Shown here: positions 9,386 to 18,768 of the stretch, piece by piece | Layout: each line of letters starts with the position of its first letter | Position numbering within the stretch: the stretch's first letter is position 1 | Assembly (NCBI GenBank): GCA_036381515.1 | Contig: DASVCR010000034.1 | Coordinates: forward strand, 99,476-163,475 | Direction: 5' to 3' | Source: ZC4RG20 sp036381515 | GTDB lineage: Bacteria; Pseudomonadota; Gammaproteobacteria; Steroidobacterales; Rariloculaceae | Length of the DNA: 64,000 nt | Notes under the pieces: generated by a model | Database searches by the model: none | What the model saw: the letters and a program-made list of their open reading frames with translations, nothing else | Told to the model about the DNA's origin: nothing | Made by a program: the position numbers and the translations under genes

Positions 9386-9955
9386 ATGCGGATAGTGCTC
9401 GGGCTCTGGCTCTTGCAGGCGTTCTCCGCGGGCTCGGCATGGCTCGTGCTGTCCGGCGGAAGTCGAAGCGAGGTCCTCGTCTGGATTGCGCTGATGATGA
9501 GCGTCGGCTTGCTCGCGGCCCTGTGGTTCTGGACGGCGCTGCGAGACCAGCGGCGCCTCGGCGAGGCCCGGCAGCTCGAGCGCGTCGCGAGCAGGGAGGC
9601 GGCGCTGCACGCGGACCTCGCGCGGCAGCGGGCAGCCGATACCGCGAAGCTTCGGGCGCTGACCGAGAAAGCGTCGCGGCCGCAGCGCCGGCTGCTCACG
9701 GTGAGCCTCGTCGCAGGCGGCGCGCTCGGTCTTTGCGCCGCGCTGATCGTCTCTCAGCTCGTCACGCTGGGCCTCCTCGTCGCGGCGTTCGCCGCGGGCG
9801 GCGGCACCGGCTACGTGTTGCGAGGGCGCCTGGCCCGAGGTGCCGCGTCCGCGGCCGAGCCGGTCGTGACGGTGACACGGAGCCGCCGCGGCAAGCCCGT
9901 GCTCGGACGGGCAGGGCTGCTGCTGCTCGGTCCTTCGAAGGCGAAGGCCGCGTAG
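9386..9955 (+). CDS. Uncharacterised membrane protein with coiled coil
   Basis: I do not recognise this 189-residue protein. Hydrophobic segments lie at about 2-22, 28-48 and 107-145; between them is a charged helical stretch rich in Arg, Glu and Ala (about 50-100) that looks like a coiled coil. The C-terminal third is basic. The ATG has a strong AAGGAGGG nine bases upstream. It stands alone, divergent from the methyltransferase gene and convergent with the cytochrome-porin gene. Real by its ribosome-binding site and clean membrane pattern; function unknown. Confidence 0.75.
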   Translation: MRIVLGLWLLQAFSAGSAWLVLSGGSRSEVLVWIALMMSVGLLAALWFWTALRDQRRLGEARQLERVASREAALHADLARQRAADTAKLRALTEKASRPQRRLLTVSLVAGGALGLCAALIVSQLVTLGLLVAAFAAGGGTGYVLRGRLARGAASAAEPVVTVTRSRRGKPVLGRAGLLLLGPSKAKAA

Positions 9956-10088
9956 CGTTGCGACGCGCCGCGTTGCGCAGAGCGAGCGGGGGAAGCACGG
10001 CGACGCTGCGTCCGAGGCGCGTCGCACTCCGCATGGCGACGGGCGGCGCCCGTGCGAACGGTGCGCGGGCGGCACGTCCTCGCGCAGG

Positions 10089-11378
10089 TTACAGCGCCAT
10101 GTCGAAGCCGACGAGCACGTAGTGTTCCTTCGTCTGATGCCCGACGAACGGCGGGCCCCCGTGATCGGTGTCGAGGAGGTCGGCGTTGATCTCGAAGACC
10201 GCCTTGATGTTGCGCATCAGGTAGTACGACGCGTTGAAGGTCAGCGAATTGATGTCGATGCCCTCGTACACCGTGCCGGTGCCGTCGAAGTCGCCGGCAT
10301 CGGCGTAGTTGTAGAGCACCGAAAAGCTCCAGCGGTCGTTGCGGATGTAGTCGACGCCGCCGAACATGCCGGTCCAATCGAAATCGCGCCCGGGCGCGGC
10401 GTCGAGAAAATCTTCCCATTCGTTCCACAAGACTTGCGCGTACCAGTGCACGCGGCCGCTCGGTAAGGTTCCGGCGAAATCGAGCCCGAGGATCGACTTG
10501 TCCGTGTCCCTCGTCCCTCGCGCGGTGCCGGCGAACCCCCCGGCGCTGCGCTGCTCGCCGGCGAGCGCGAACACGCCGACGTCGACGGGCCCGGCCGGAA
10601 TGCCGACCCGGCCGAAGAAGCTCTTGCGATTGTCGTTGTCGAACATCGCGTCCGGGCGGCGGAAGCCCGGGCTGTCGATGTCGAAGTTATCCGTGATGCC
10701 GTTGCCGTTCACGGCGCCGACCGCGACGTCGAATTCGCCAATGCCCCGATCGACGATCACGCCGCGATCGTACGTGATGCCCGCGGCGCGGTACGCGTAG
10801 AAGTCCTGGAACGTCAGCCGCACCTCGCGGGGGAACATCAGATCGGACACCTGGAACTGGCCGAGCTGTAAGCCGGCGCCCGTCCCGAACAGGTCGCCGT
10901 GACGGAACCAGGCATCCTCGATCAGCGTCTCGCCGTTGGCGCCTTTCTCGGCGAAGATGCCGTAGAAGTAGTACGTGACGTTCTCCGACAACGGCGAGCT
11001 CGACAAGAGCTTGATCAGATACGGTGCCTGGAAGTCGAAGTCCGAGTCGTTGCCGGTGGGACCGAGCGCGGGATCGATGTCCTCGCCGTCGCGTGCCTGC
11101 ACGTACGCCTGCATGCGGATCGCGAACGGCGGCCGCGCGGGCAGCGCGAGGCGCTCGTCGCCGAGCTCGAGCGTGTTCGACGTGCGCCAGTTGGGCAGCT
11201 TGTAGTTCATGTCGGCGAAGCTCTCGCCGAACGCGTTGAGCCTCGGGAACGCGTCGTGACAGACGGAGCAGGAAAAGTTGTAGCGCCGTGCGAACTCGGG
11301 CATCGCCAGCGCGGTGTCGGCGAGCAGGAGCGTCCACAGCACCGTCAGCACGGCCAACACCGACCTCGTCCCGATCAT
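10089..11378 (-). CDS. Fused monohaem cytochrome c - porin outer-membrane protein (Cyc2-like layout)
   Basis: A 429-residue protein: signal peptide (about 1-25, ending ALA), then one CSVCH haem motif within MPEFARRYNFSCSVCHDAFP and LNAFGESF, then a region of alternating aromatic/polar strands to the C-terminus (FDMAL) expected of an outer-membrane barrel. Such fusion of a single-haem domain to a porin is the layout of Cyc2, the iron oxidase of neutrophilic iron oxidisers, and of a wider, mostly untested group. The ATG has GGAGGA upstream. Which substrate, if any, gives electrons to the haem cannot be told here. Single gene, with an MFS gene upstream on the same strand. Confidence 0.78.
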   Translation of the reverse strand: MIGTRSVLAVLTVLWTLLLADTALAMPEFARRYNFSCSVCHDAFPRLNAFGESFADMNYKLPNWRTSNTLELGDERLALPARPPFAIRMQAYVQARDGEDIDPALGPTGNDSDFDFQAPYLIKLLSSSPLSENVTYYFYGIFAEKGANGETLIEDAWFRHGDLFGTGAGLQLGQFQVSDLMFPREVRLTFQDFYAYRAAGITYDRGVIVDRGIGEFDVAVGAVNGNGITDNFDIDSPGFRRPDAMFDNDNRKSFFGRVGIPAGPVDVGVFALAGEQRSAGGFAGTARGTRDTDKSILGLDFAGTLPSGRVHWYAQVLWNEWEDFLDAAPGRDFDWTGMFGGVDYIRNDRWSFSVLYNYADAGDFDGTGTVYEGIDINSLTFNASYYLMRNIKAVFEINADLLDTDHGGPPFVGHQTKEHYVLVGFDMAL

Positions 11379-11509
11379 CTCGTCCTCCGTGTCCGTCGCA
11401 GCCCCCGCACCACATACGCTAGCAGAGCGTTGCGCTGCGGCTGATGCGGGAATACACGTACGGGCGTCGCGCTGCCGCTTCGCCGACGCGGCCGGGACGA
11501 ATAGCCGAC

Positions 11510-12730
11510 TCAGGCCGCGCGGCGCCGGCTGGCGAGAGCGAGCCAGATCACGCTCGCTCCCGCGGCCGCGAGCGCCGGCGCCATCGCGTACTGCACCGCG
11601 CGCCAGCCGAACGCGTCGAGCAGGGCGCCCGAGCCGAACGACCCGACCGCGACGAGCGCGAACACGAGGAAATCGTTCAATCCCTGCACCTTCGCCTGCT
11701 CGGCGGGAGTGTGCGCGCTGCCGAGCAGGCTGGTCGCGCCGATGAACGAGAAGTTCCAGCCGATGCCGAGCGCGATCAGCGCGGCGTAGAAGTGGTGCAG
11801 ATCGACGCCCAGGAGCGCGATCGCGCCGCAGACGCCGATCAGGCCGAGACCGACGGCGATGACCGGCAGCTGGCCGAAGCGTGCGATCACGTTGCCCGTG
11901 AAGAACGCGGGCGCGAACATCGCGAGGATGTGCCAGCGGACGACATCCGCCGCATGACCCGACGTGAAGCCGTGGCCGACCATCGCGAGCGGCGTCGACG
12001 TCATGACGAGGCTCATCGCGGAGAACCCGACCATGCCGCAGAGCGCCGCGACGACGAAGACGGGCTGGCGGGCGATGACCGAAAGAGGCCTGCCGGAAGC
12101 CCGGCCGCCGGCCGCTGCGGCGGGGCGAGGGATGTCGAGGAACAGGAGCCCGAGCGCGCCGACGACGTTGAGCCCGATGCTCGCGAGATAGGCGTTCGCG
12201 TAGGCGGTCGCGGCGGGCGCCGCGGACGTCAGGCGCACGATCTCGGGGCCGATCAGCGCGCTCAGCAGCCCGCCCGCGAAGACCCACGAGATGGCCTTCG
12301 GCTTGAAGGCGTCGGATGCGGTGTCCGCGGCGGCGAAACGGTAGAAGCCGTGAAACGCCTGATAGACGCCGATCGCGACGGCGCCCGCGACGAGCATCTC
12401 GAAGCTGCCCGCGTGTAACGCGCGCGCGCAGAGCGCCGCGCCGATCCCGCCCGCGAGCGTGCCGACGAGGAAGCCCGAACGCCGTCCGAAACGGCCCATG
12501 AAGATCGACGCGGCCGGCGCCGTGAACATCGACGCGAGCACGACCATCGAGACGGGCAGCGTCGCGAGCGCCTTGTTGTCGGCGAGCAGCGCGCCGGCGA
12601 GGCCCGCGACGATGATGTTCACGGCGAGCTGCGAGCCGGGCACCGCATTCGCGAACACGAGCACGGCGACGTTGCGCTTCGCGCGGCGGTCGGACAGCGA
12701 GACGAGGGCGTCTTCAGCGGGTGCGGCCAT
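11510..12730 (-). CDS. MFS transporter
   Basis: A 406-residue major facilitator with about 12 hydrophobic segments and the cytoplasmic loop FMGRFGRRSGFLVG between TM2 and TM3. It resembles the YbfB/YgaY-like drug or metabolite carriers; substrate unknown. ATG at 12730 has GAGAGGA nine bases upstream; an upstream in-frame start at 12787 lacks this. Same strand as the cytochrome-porin gene, 131 bp apart. Confidence 0.88.
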   Translation of the reverse strand: MAAPAEDALVSLSDRRAKRNVAVLVFANAVPGSQLAVNIIVAGLAGALLADNKALATLPVSMVVLASMFTAPAASIFMGRFGRRSGFLVGTLAGGIGAALCARALHAGSFEMLVAGAVAIGVYQAFHGFYRFAAADTASDAFKPKAISWVFAGGLLSALIGPEIVRLTSAAPAATAYANAYLASIGLNVVGALGLLFLDIPRPAAAAGGRASGRPLSVIARQPVFVVAALCGMVGFSAMSLVMTSTPLAMVGHGFTSGHAADVVRWHILAMFAPAFFTGNVIARFGQLPVIAVGLGLIGVCGAIALLGVDLHHFYAALIALGIGWNFSFIGATSLLGSAHTPAEQAKVQGLNDFLVFALVAVGSFGSGALLDAFGWRAVQYAMAPALAAAGASVIWLALASRRRAA

Positions 12731-12906
12731 GCCGGTGTCCTCTCGGAGCGGCGCAAGGCCGCCTCGAGATTCGACGAAAGGCGGCATGTTAAGGCATTCC
12801 GACGAGCGGCGCGTGCTCCGCTTGGGGGCGGCAAGCCGCGAGGGGCCGAGTCGAGCGTGCCCGGCGCGGTATTACGCGCGCGGCGCTCCGTTGTCGGACC
12901 GGCGCT

Positions 12907-14346
12907 TTACGGGCTCGGCGGCGAGCCGGCACGCGGCGGCGCGGGCTCCTCGTCCCGCGGCGGCGCGTCCGACGGCGCCGCGTCCGAGTCCGGAGTCTCG
13001 GGCTCGGCGTTCGACGGCGTGCTCTCCGGGCCCGATGCCGCGGAGTCCGCCGGCTCGGCTTCGCGCTCGGTCTCCGGCTCCGCCGTCGCATCGCGCTCCC
13101 GCTCGGGTGCCGATTCGCGTTCCGGCTCGGCCGCGGATCCGCGCTCCGGCTCGGCCTCCGCGCCGGCCTCCGCTGCGGCGACCCGGGTCGGCGTCAGCAG
13201 ACCGTCGACGACGTGCACGCGCAGATTGCCGCGCTCGAGATCAGAGGCCACGACCGAGGCGTCGCCGACCGTGAACTCGTCGCCTTCGACGTCGACGTTC
13301 ACGGTGCCGCCGTCGATCGTCAGCGCTTCCCGGATGTTGCGTGCCATCTCGCGGTCGAGATCGTCGGCGACGATGTGCGCGCGGAGCAGCCGCACGAGCT
13401 CCGCGCGGTTTTCCGGCGCGAGCAGCTCCTCGCGCGTCAAGCCCGACATCGACTCGAACGCTTCGTCCGTCGGCGCGAAGACGGTGTACGCGGTCGAGCC
13501 CGTCAGCGCGTCGGCGAGACCGGCCGCTTTTACGGCCGCGACGAAGATCGAGAGATCGTCGCGCTCGGCGGCGATCTCGTCGAGCCATTCGGGGTTCGAA
13601 GGCTCGGGCTCCGTCTCGGGCTCCGCCTCCGACGGCACGTCCTCGGCCGGTTCCGGCTCGGCGCTCGCGAGGCTCTCCTCGATCGCCTCGGGCACCTCGC
13701 CGCCCGACGCCGCCGCGATGCGCTCCTCGATCTCGGCCGCGCGGTTCAGCCGATCGATCGGCCAGACGCGCAGCGCGGTCGCGTCGATCTGCGCCATCAG
13801 GCCGCCGTCCGTGAGCCTGAACGCACGGATACCGCCGATGAACTGCTCCTCGGCCGCGACGCCTTCCGATCCTGCCGCCGCCTGTGCCGAAAGCGCACCG
13901 TCCCATTGACCGGAAACGAACCGCGAGTAGTTGTCCTCGTCGGCGAAGAGCAGGATCAGCTTGTAGTTCTCGAGCCCCGCGCCGAGGCCGATGCCGGCGG
14001 CGCCGAGCCTCATGAACGTGACGTCGCTGCCGTCGCTCTTGCGCGCGACGCCGGTGCCGCCGAGGCCCGTCACGATCAGGCCGCCCTTCGTCGTCTCGAA
14101 GACGGCATGGCCGTAGGCTTGTTCGAGCAGCGACGCCGCGGACGCGCTCCGCTCGCGCAGCTGCTCGAGCGCCGCGTCCGCCTCGCGGATCAGCTCCTCG
14201 CGCCGCTCCGCGAGAATCAGGTCGTCGTCCTCGTCGGCGTCGCGGCTTGCGGAAGTCCCGCGTCCGGCGCCGTCCTGCGCTTGCACCGGTCCGAGCCCCA
14301 GCGCCACGACCGCGAGCGCCGTGCAGAGCGCGATCTCGAATCTCAT
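12907..14346 (-). CDS. Secreted SYLF (Ysc84) - fasciclin FAS1 fusion protein
   Basis: A 479-residue exported protein. Signal peptide 1-24; SYLF/Ysc84 domain about 45-205 (AYGHAVFETTKGGLIVTGLG, then IGLGAGLENYKLILLF); an acidic linker rich in Glu and Pro; a FAS1 domain about 257-375 with TAYTVFAPTDEAFESM and the closing HVVDGLL; and a Glu/Ala/Pro/Ser low-complexity tail of about 100 residues. SYLF domains bind lipids; FAS1 domains mediate adhesion. I do not know this combination as a named family. GGAGGG precedes the ATG, and a near-perfect sigma-54 promoter lies 40 bp upstream (14386-14400). Confidence 0.85.
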   Translation of the reverse strand: MRFEIALCTALAVVALGLGPVQAQDGAGRGTSASRDADEDDDLILAERREELIREADAALEQLRERSASAASLLEQAYGHAVFETTKGGLIVTGLGGTGVARKSDGSDVTFMRLGAAGIGLGAGLENYKLILLFADEDNYSRFVSGQWDGALSAQAAAGSEGVAAEEQFIGGIRAFRLTDGGLMAQIDATALRVWPIDRLNRAAEIEERIAAASGGEVPEAIEESLASAEPEPAEDVPSEAEPETEPEPSNPEWLDEIAAERDDLSIFVAAVKAAGLADALTGSTAYTVFAPTDEAFESMSGLTREELLAPENRAELVRLLRAHIVADDLDREMARNIREALTIDGGTVNVDVEGDEFTVGDASVVASDLERGNLRVHVVDGLLTPTRVAAAEAGAEAEPERGSAAEPERESAPERERDATAEPETEREAEPADSAASGPESTPSNAEPETPDSDAAPSDAPPRDEEPAPPRAGSPPSP

Positions 14347-14385
14347 CGTCGTCCCTCCGCGTTGCGACGTGCCGTTCGCGAAGAC

Positions 14386-14400
14386 GCAAGGGTCGTGCCA
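14386..14400 (-). promoter_or_regulatory. Sigma-54 (-24/-12) promoter of the SYLF-FAS1 gene
   Basis: Read on the minus strand: TGGCACG-ACCC-TTGC, matching the TGGCAYR-N4-TTGC consensus fully, with the GG and GC ten bases apart. Expected transcription start is about 14375, leaving a 29-base leader that contains GGAGGG before the ATG at 14346. The CGGGAC dyad pair of the other sigma-54 promoters is not seen upstream, so a different activator may be used. Confidence 0.7.
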
Positions 14401-14537
14401 ACCGGCGATCGACGCGGCGCCGAGAGCAATAACGGGAAAGGAGACCCGAGAGCCGCGGCGGGGCCGTTTCGAGGTGCCGAATCCCTAAGCGTTTTTTCGC
14501 GTGCGCCGTGGACTTTTCCGGCCGCGCTATCTGCCCG

Positions 14538-14915
14538 TCATCGCCGAGCCTCGATGAGGCGGCGAAGCGACTCGACGCGCCGGCGGTTCGTGCCGAGGTC
14601 GTGTCGGCCGACCCGCGAGCACGAGCGGACGTGCAGCACGTGGCCGTCGAAATAAAGCTCGACGTCGTCGACGAAGCGCAGCAGCCGCGTGCGGAATTCC
14701 GCGTGGATGTAGATCGCCTCGTCGCGGATGATCCTGACGCGCGGCAGCGCGCGGAGCACGTGCCGCGCGTCCGCGATCGTGCCGCGGATCGGCTCGATGT
14801 AGTGCGTCCTGTCGGCGGGATCGGCCTGCGAGCACACGCAGTTCGGCGTGGGCTTGCACGGCGCAAGGCGCCCGTCGCGGACGCCGAGGTCGTTCGGTCT
14901 TGCAGAAGAGAACAT
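14538..14915 (-). CDS. DUF1499 domain protein
   Basis: A 125-residue soluble protein with the DUF1499 hallmarks CKPTPNCVCSQ, HYIEPI and DDVELYFD, ending in the RVESLRRL region. Function of the family is unknown. The ATG has GAGGAG eight bases upstream. It begins 11 bp after the stop of the MFS gene at 14927, so the two form an operon. Confidence 0.88.
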   Translation of the reverse strand: MFSSARPNDLGVRDGRLAPCKPTPNCVCSQADPADRTHYIEPIRGTIADARHVLRALPRVRIIRDEAIYIHAEFRTRLLRFVDDVELYFDGHVLHVRSCSRVGRHDLGTNRRRVESLRRLIEARR

Positions 14916-14926
14916 CTTTCCGCTCC

Positions 14927-16588
14927 TCAGCCGAGCTCGTGCGGACCGGTGAGCGGCACGTAGGACTCGCGCACGCGGCCGGCGTCGGGCGCGAGGCTCG
15001 TCTGCCGCTCGATCGTCCGCCGCACGCGCGGCGGCTCGGGGCCGACGTGCAGCGCGCGGATGCGCTCGACGACCGCGGCGTCGTGCTGCGTGACGCGCTG
15101 ACTCATCCGCACGTATTCGAGCCACGTCGGTGCCTGGAAGCGCTCGATCCAGATCTCGGGATCGGCGAGATCGCGCAGCAGCGACCAGCGCTGGGCGCCG
15201 TCGCGCCGCCTGATCCTGCGCCGCTCGGCCATCAAACCCAGGAACTCGATGACGTTCTCCTCGCGTATGCGGTACTCGACCGAGACGACGATCGGCCCAC
15301 TGCGCGGCTGGATCTCGAGCTTGACGGCGGGCTCCTGCCAGCGCGCGAGCGGATCGAGATTCAGCGTGTCCGTCTGCTTGAGCGCGAAGCGCCGTCCGAT
15401 CGCGATGTCGACGAGCAGCACGAGCACGGACGATGCGAGCGCGACGGAGAGGCCGAAGCGCTCCGTCATCAATCCCCAAGCCCAGCTGCCGAGTGCGATG
15501 CCGCCGAACGTCACGACCTGGTACTGCGACAGCGCGCGGCCGACGACCCAGCGCGGCGCCGACGTCTGCACGGTCGCGTTGAACGTCGAGAGCGCAAGCA
15601 CCCAGGCGGCGCCGCAAAGGAGCATCGCGGGGATCGTCGTGAGCAGCCAGCGGCTCAGCGCGGCAAGCACGGTCGCGGCGCCGAACACGGCGAGCGCGAC
15701 GCGCACGATCGATTCGTTGCTGAGCGACGCGCGCAGCCGGTGCGTCGAGAACGCACCGCCGACCGCGCCGATCCCGAATGCGCCGAGCAGCACGCCGTAC
15801 GTGACCGGACCGCCCCCGATCAGGTCGCGGGCGATCAGCGGCATCAGCGCCGTCACCGCGCTTGCGCCCAGGCCGAACACGAAGCCGCGGAGCAGCGTCG
15901 AGCTGATGTTCGGGGACATCGCGACGTAGCGGATGCCGGCCTGGATCGCGGTCCAGAGCCGCTCGCGCGGCAGGAGCCGCGGCTCGCTCGCCGGCCGCCA
16001 GCGGACGAGCACGCCGATGATGCCGACGTACGTGAACGCGTTGATCGAGAACGCGACTGCCGCGCCGAACGCCGCGACGATGAAACCGCCGAGCGCCGGG
16101 CCGACGCTGCGTGCGATGTTGAAGCCCATGCTGTTCATCGCGACGGCCGTCGGCAGGTCCTCGCGCGGCACCATCATGCCGACCGACGACTGCCACGCCG
16201 GCGCGTTGAACGCCTGCCCGCAGCCGATCAGGAACGTCAGAAGCAGCAGCAGCCACGGCGTGATCAGGCCGAGAAACGCGCCGGCGGCGAGCGCGACCGA
16301 CACGAGCAGCATGAAGACCTGCGCCGCGAGCATCATGCGCCGCCGGTCGAAGTTGTCCGCGAGCGCGCCCGCGACGAGCGCGAACAGCACGATCGGCAGC
16401 GACGTCGACGTCTGCACGAGGGTGACCATCTCGGACGACGCCGCGATCTGCAGCATCAGCCACGACGCGCCGACGGTCTGGATCAGGCCGCCGAACTGCG
16501 AGACGACGTTTGCGAGCCAGACGTTGCGGAAGACGGGATGCCGAAAAGGGGAGAGCGCCGACGAGCGCGGCGCTCGGGCCGCGCTCAC
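14927..16588 (-). CDS. MFS transporter, MFS_3 / EntS-like, with C-terminal soluble domain
   Basis: A 553-residue carrier of the MFS_3 (transmembrane secretion effector) family. The N-terminus SPFRHPVFRNVWLANVVSQF and 12 membrane segments to about residue 400 are typical; the last 150 residues form a soluble domain resembling the antibiotic-monooxygenase-like tail usual in this family. EntS-type members export siderophores, but the family is broad. The start is GTG at 16588. The DUF1499 gene follows after 11 bp. Confidence 0.88.
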   Translation of the reverse strand: MSAARAPRSSALSPFRHPVFRNVWLANVVSQFGGLIQTVGASWLMLQIAASSEMVTLVQTSTSLPIVLFALVAGALADNFDRRRMMLAAQVFMLLVSVALAAGAFLGLITPWLLLLLTFLIGCGQAFNAPAWQSSVGMMVPREDLPTAVAMNSMGFNIARSVGPALGGFIVAAFGAAVAFSINAFTYVGIIGVLVRWRPASEPRLLPRERLWTAIQAGIRYVAMSPNISSTLLRGFVFGLGASAVTALMPLIARDLIGGGPVTYGVLLGAFGIGAVGGAFSTHRLRASLSNESIVRVALAVFGAATVLAALSRWLLTTIPAMLLCGAAWVLALSTFNATVQTSAPRWVVGRALSQYQVVTFGGIALGSWAWGLMTERFGLSVALASSVLVLLVDIAIGRRFALKQTDTLNLDPLARWQEPAVKLEIQPRSGPIVVSVEYRIREENVIEFLGLMAERRRIRRRDGAQRWSLLRDLADPEIWIERFQAPTWLEYVRMSQRVTQHDAAVVERIRALHVGPEPPRVRRTIERQTSLAPDAGRVRESYVPLTGPHELG

Positions 16589-16654
16589 CGGCGTTGTGGT
16601 CGGTTCGGAGGCGCGGCCCTCGACCGAGGGCCGCTGATCGGTCGCGTCGATCGC

Positions 16655-17872
16655 TTACTCGTCCGCCGGCTCGAGGCGGACGATGTCGCTCGGCTGGCCG
16701 TACTGGTTGTCGGTCACGATGTACAGGAAGCCGTCCGGTCCCACGCGGACGTCGCGAATCCGGTACTCGCCGACGAGCAGCGGCTCGCGGTTGGCCACCG
16801 TCTCGCCGTTCAGCGACACGCGGACGAGCCGGCGGTAGTTGCCGGACATGCCGCCGAGGAACGCGTTGCCGACCCAGTTCGGGAACGCGTCGCCCTGGTA
16901 GAACGTGAGGCCGGAGATGCCGATCGATGGCACCCAGAACGCGGCGGGCTGCTCCATGCCCTCCTTCTCGCGGCCGCGGTGCAGCATCGTTCCGGTCGTG
17001 TAGTTCATGCCGTAGCCGATCACGGGCCAGCCGTAGTTCGCGCCGCGGCGAATCACGTTCAGCTCGTCGCCGCCCTGCGGACCGTGCTCGTTCTCCCAGA
17101 GCACGCCCGTCTGCGGATTGAACGCGAGCCCTTGCGGATTGCGGTGGCCGTAGCTCCAGATCTCCGGGAGCGCGTCGTCGCGGCCGACGAACGGGTTGTC
17201 GTCGGGCACGCTGCCGTCGTCGTTGAGCCGCAGGATCTTGCCCTTGTGGCTGCGGAGATCCTGCGCCGGATGGTCTTCGACGTTCTCCATGAAGCCGTTC
17301 GGAATGAAGCCTTCCATGCGGTCGCCCACCGACAGGAAGAAATGTCCCTCGCCGTCGAACGCAATCCGGCCGCCGAAGTGGCCCGGGCGATCGTTCCAGG
17401 CCTCGGCGACGAAGATTTCCTCCACGTCCTCGAGGCGATCGTCGACGAGGCGCGCGCGGCTCACGGCGGTCGTGCCGAGGTTGTTTTCTCCGGGCTTCGC
17501 GTAGCTCAGGTAAATGAGCTGGTTCGATTCGAAGTCGGGATGCAGCACGACGTCGAACAGACCGCCCTGGCCCTGCGCGCGAACCTGGGGCACGCCCGGG
17601 ATCGGGTCCGACACCTTACCGTCGCGCACGATGCGCAGGTTCCCGACGCGCTCGGTGACGAGCATGTCGCCGTTCGGCAACCACGCGATGCTCCACGGGT
17701 TGCGGAAGCCCTGCGCGACGGTGACGACGCGGAACTGGTGGCCCGGGGGTCCGGGAGGCTGCGCATCGGCGATCGTGCCGAGCGCGAGCGCGGCCGATGC
17801 GGCGACGGCCGCGACGACGCGCCTTGACGTCGATCGGAGCGCAGAGACGTGAGTCCGTGGTGTTCTTGTCAT
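16655..17872 (-). CDS. PQQ-dependent aldose sugar dehydrogenase (YliI/Asd type)
   Basis: A 405-residue periplasmic enzyme: signal peptide to about residue 37, then the soluble glucose dehydrogenase beta-propeller with GFRNPWSIAWLPNGDMLVTER, GGLFDVVLHPDF, WSYGHRNPQGLAFN and ENEHGPQGGDELN. These make up the PQQ and calcium site; the catalytic His in SYGHRNPQG is present. It would oxidise aldose sugars in the periplasm with PQQ as cofactor. ATG at 17872 has GAGAGGA upstream. Single gene, divergent from the lectin-like gene. Confidence 0.92.
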   Translation of the reverse strand: MTRTPRTHVSALRSTSRRVVAAVAASAALALGTIADAQPPGPPGHQFRVVTVAQGFRNPWSIAWLPNGDMLVTERVGNLRIVRDGKVSDPIPGVPQVRAQGQGGLFDVVLHPDFESNQLIYLSYAKPGENNLGTTAVSRARLVDDRLEDVEEIFVAEAWNDRPGHFGGRIAFDGEGHFFLSVGDRMEGFIPNGFMENVEDHPAQDLRSHKGKILRLNDDGSVPDDNPFVGRDDALPEIWSYGHRNPQGLAFNPQTGVLWENEHGPQGGDELNVIRRGANYGWPVIGYGMNYTTGTMLHRGREKEGMEQPAAFWVPSIGISGLTFYQGDAFPNWVGNAFLGGMSGNYRRLVRVSLNGETVANREPLLVGEYRIRDVRVGPDGFLYIVTDNQYGQPSDIVRLEPADE

Positions 17873-18001
17873 GGGTGATCCTCTCGGTCTGCAAGGCCGG
17901 CGGACGAGCGGGCCGGCCGATCCGGCGAGTTTACGCGATTTCGCCGACGACGGCCGGCCCGCCGAGCGCGCTCGCGAAGCGGTTGCCTAGTCACGGCTCC
18001 G

Positions 18002-18030
18002 TTGACCGAGCGCCGCACCTTATATATACG
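18002..18030 (+). promoter_or_regulatory. Sigma-70-type promoter, TTGACC-N17-TATACG
   Basis: The -35 TTGACC (18002-18007) and -10 TATACG (18025-18030) are 17 bp apart in an unusually AT-rich patch. Transcription would start near 18037, about 80 bp before the lectin-like gene. Confidence 0.6.
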
Positions 18031-18117
18031 GTGAAATTCCGCGCCCCGGCGCGGCGGCCATTGCCGCCGGGTCGAGGCCGGTCCTGGAAATCGTCAACAA
18101 CAACGAGGGGAACAACG

Positions 18118-18768
18118 ATGAGTCAGGCACGACTGGTCGCGGGCGTGCTCGCGGCGGCGACGGCCTTCGGCGGAGTCGCGGCGCTCGCGCAGGAGCCCGC
18201 GGAGAACATGAGCTTCTTCGTCACGAGCCGCAATCCCGGCAACGGTGGGAATCTCGGCGGCCTCGAGGGAGCCGATGCGCACTGCCAGTCGCTGGCCGAG
18301 GCGGTCGGCGCGGGCGACAAGACATGGCGCGCGTACCTCAGCACGAGCGAGGAGAACGCGCGCGATCGCATCGGCGACGGACCGTGGTACAACGTGAAGG
18401 GCGAGCTGATCGCGGAGAACGTCGATCAGTTGCATGGTGAGAATAACATCACGGCCGAGACCGCTTTGACCGAGCGGGGCGAGGCGCCGAACTACCTCGT
18501 CGGGGACCCTCCCGCGCCGTCGGCGCAGCCTCTGCAGCACGACATCCTGACCGGCTCGAACGAGGACGGCACGGCGCACGAGCTGACCTGCAGCGACTGG
18601 ACGGTCGGCACGGACGATGCGCAGGCGATGCTCGGTCACGCCGACCGGCGCGGCCGCGACCCCGGTGTGAACTCGTGGAACGCCGTCCATCCGTCGCAAG
18701 GCTGCTCGCCGCAGGCCCTCGAAAGGACGGGCGGCGCCGGCCTGTTCTACTGCTTCGCGATCGACTGA
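18118..18768 (+). CDS. Secreted lectin/endostatin-like-fold protein
   Basis: A 216-residue exported protein with signal peptide (ending ALAQ, residue 25). The mature part carries FFVTSRNPGNGGNLGGL, ADAHCQSLAEAVGAGDKTWRAYLSTS, NARDRIGDGPWYN and a C-terminal LFYCFAID, with four cysteines likely forming disulfides. This pattern belongs to a widespread secreted family whose fold is thought to resemble the C-type-lectin/endostatin group; no function is established. GAGGGG precedes the ATG, and a good promoter lies at 18002-18030. Confidence 0.75.
   Translation: MSQARLVAGVLAAATAFGGVAALAQEPAENMSFFVTSRNPGNGGNLGGLEGADAHCQSLAEAVGAGDKTWRAYLSTSEENARDRIGDGPWYNVKGELIAENVDQLHGENNITAETALTERGEAPNYLVGDPPAPSAQPLQHDILTGSNEDGTAHELTCSDWTVGTDDAQAMLGHADRRGRDPGVNSWNAVHPSQGCSPQALERTGGAGLFYCFAID

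Noticed and set aside
14900..17827. Plus-strand open frame of 975 codons
   Set aside because: Antisense to the MFS_3 and PQQ dehydrogenase genes; composition is typical of antisense frames here.
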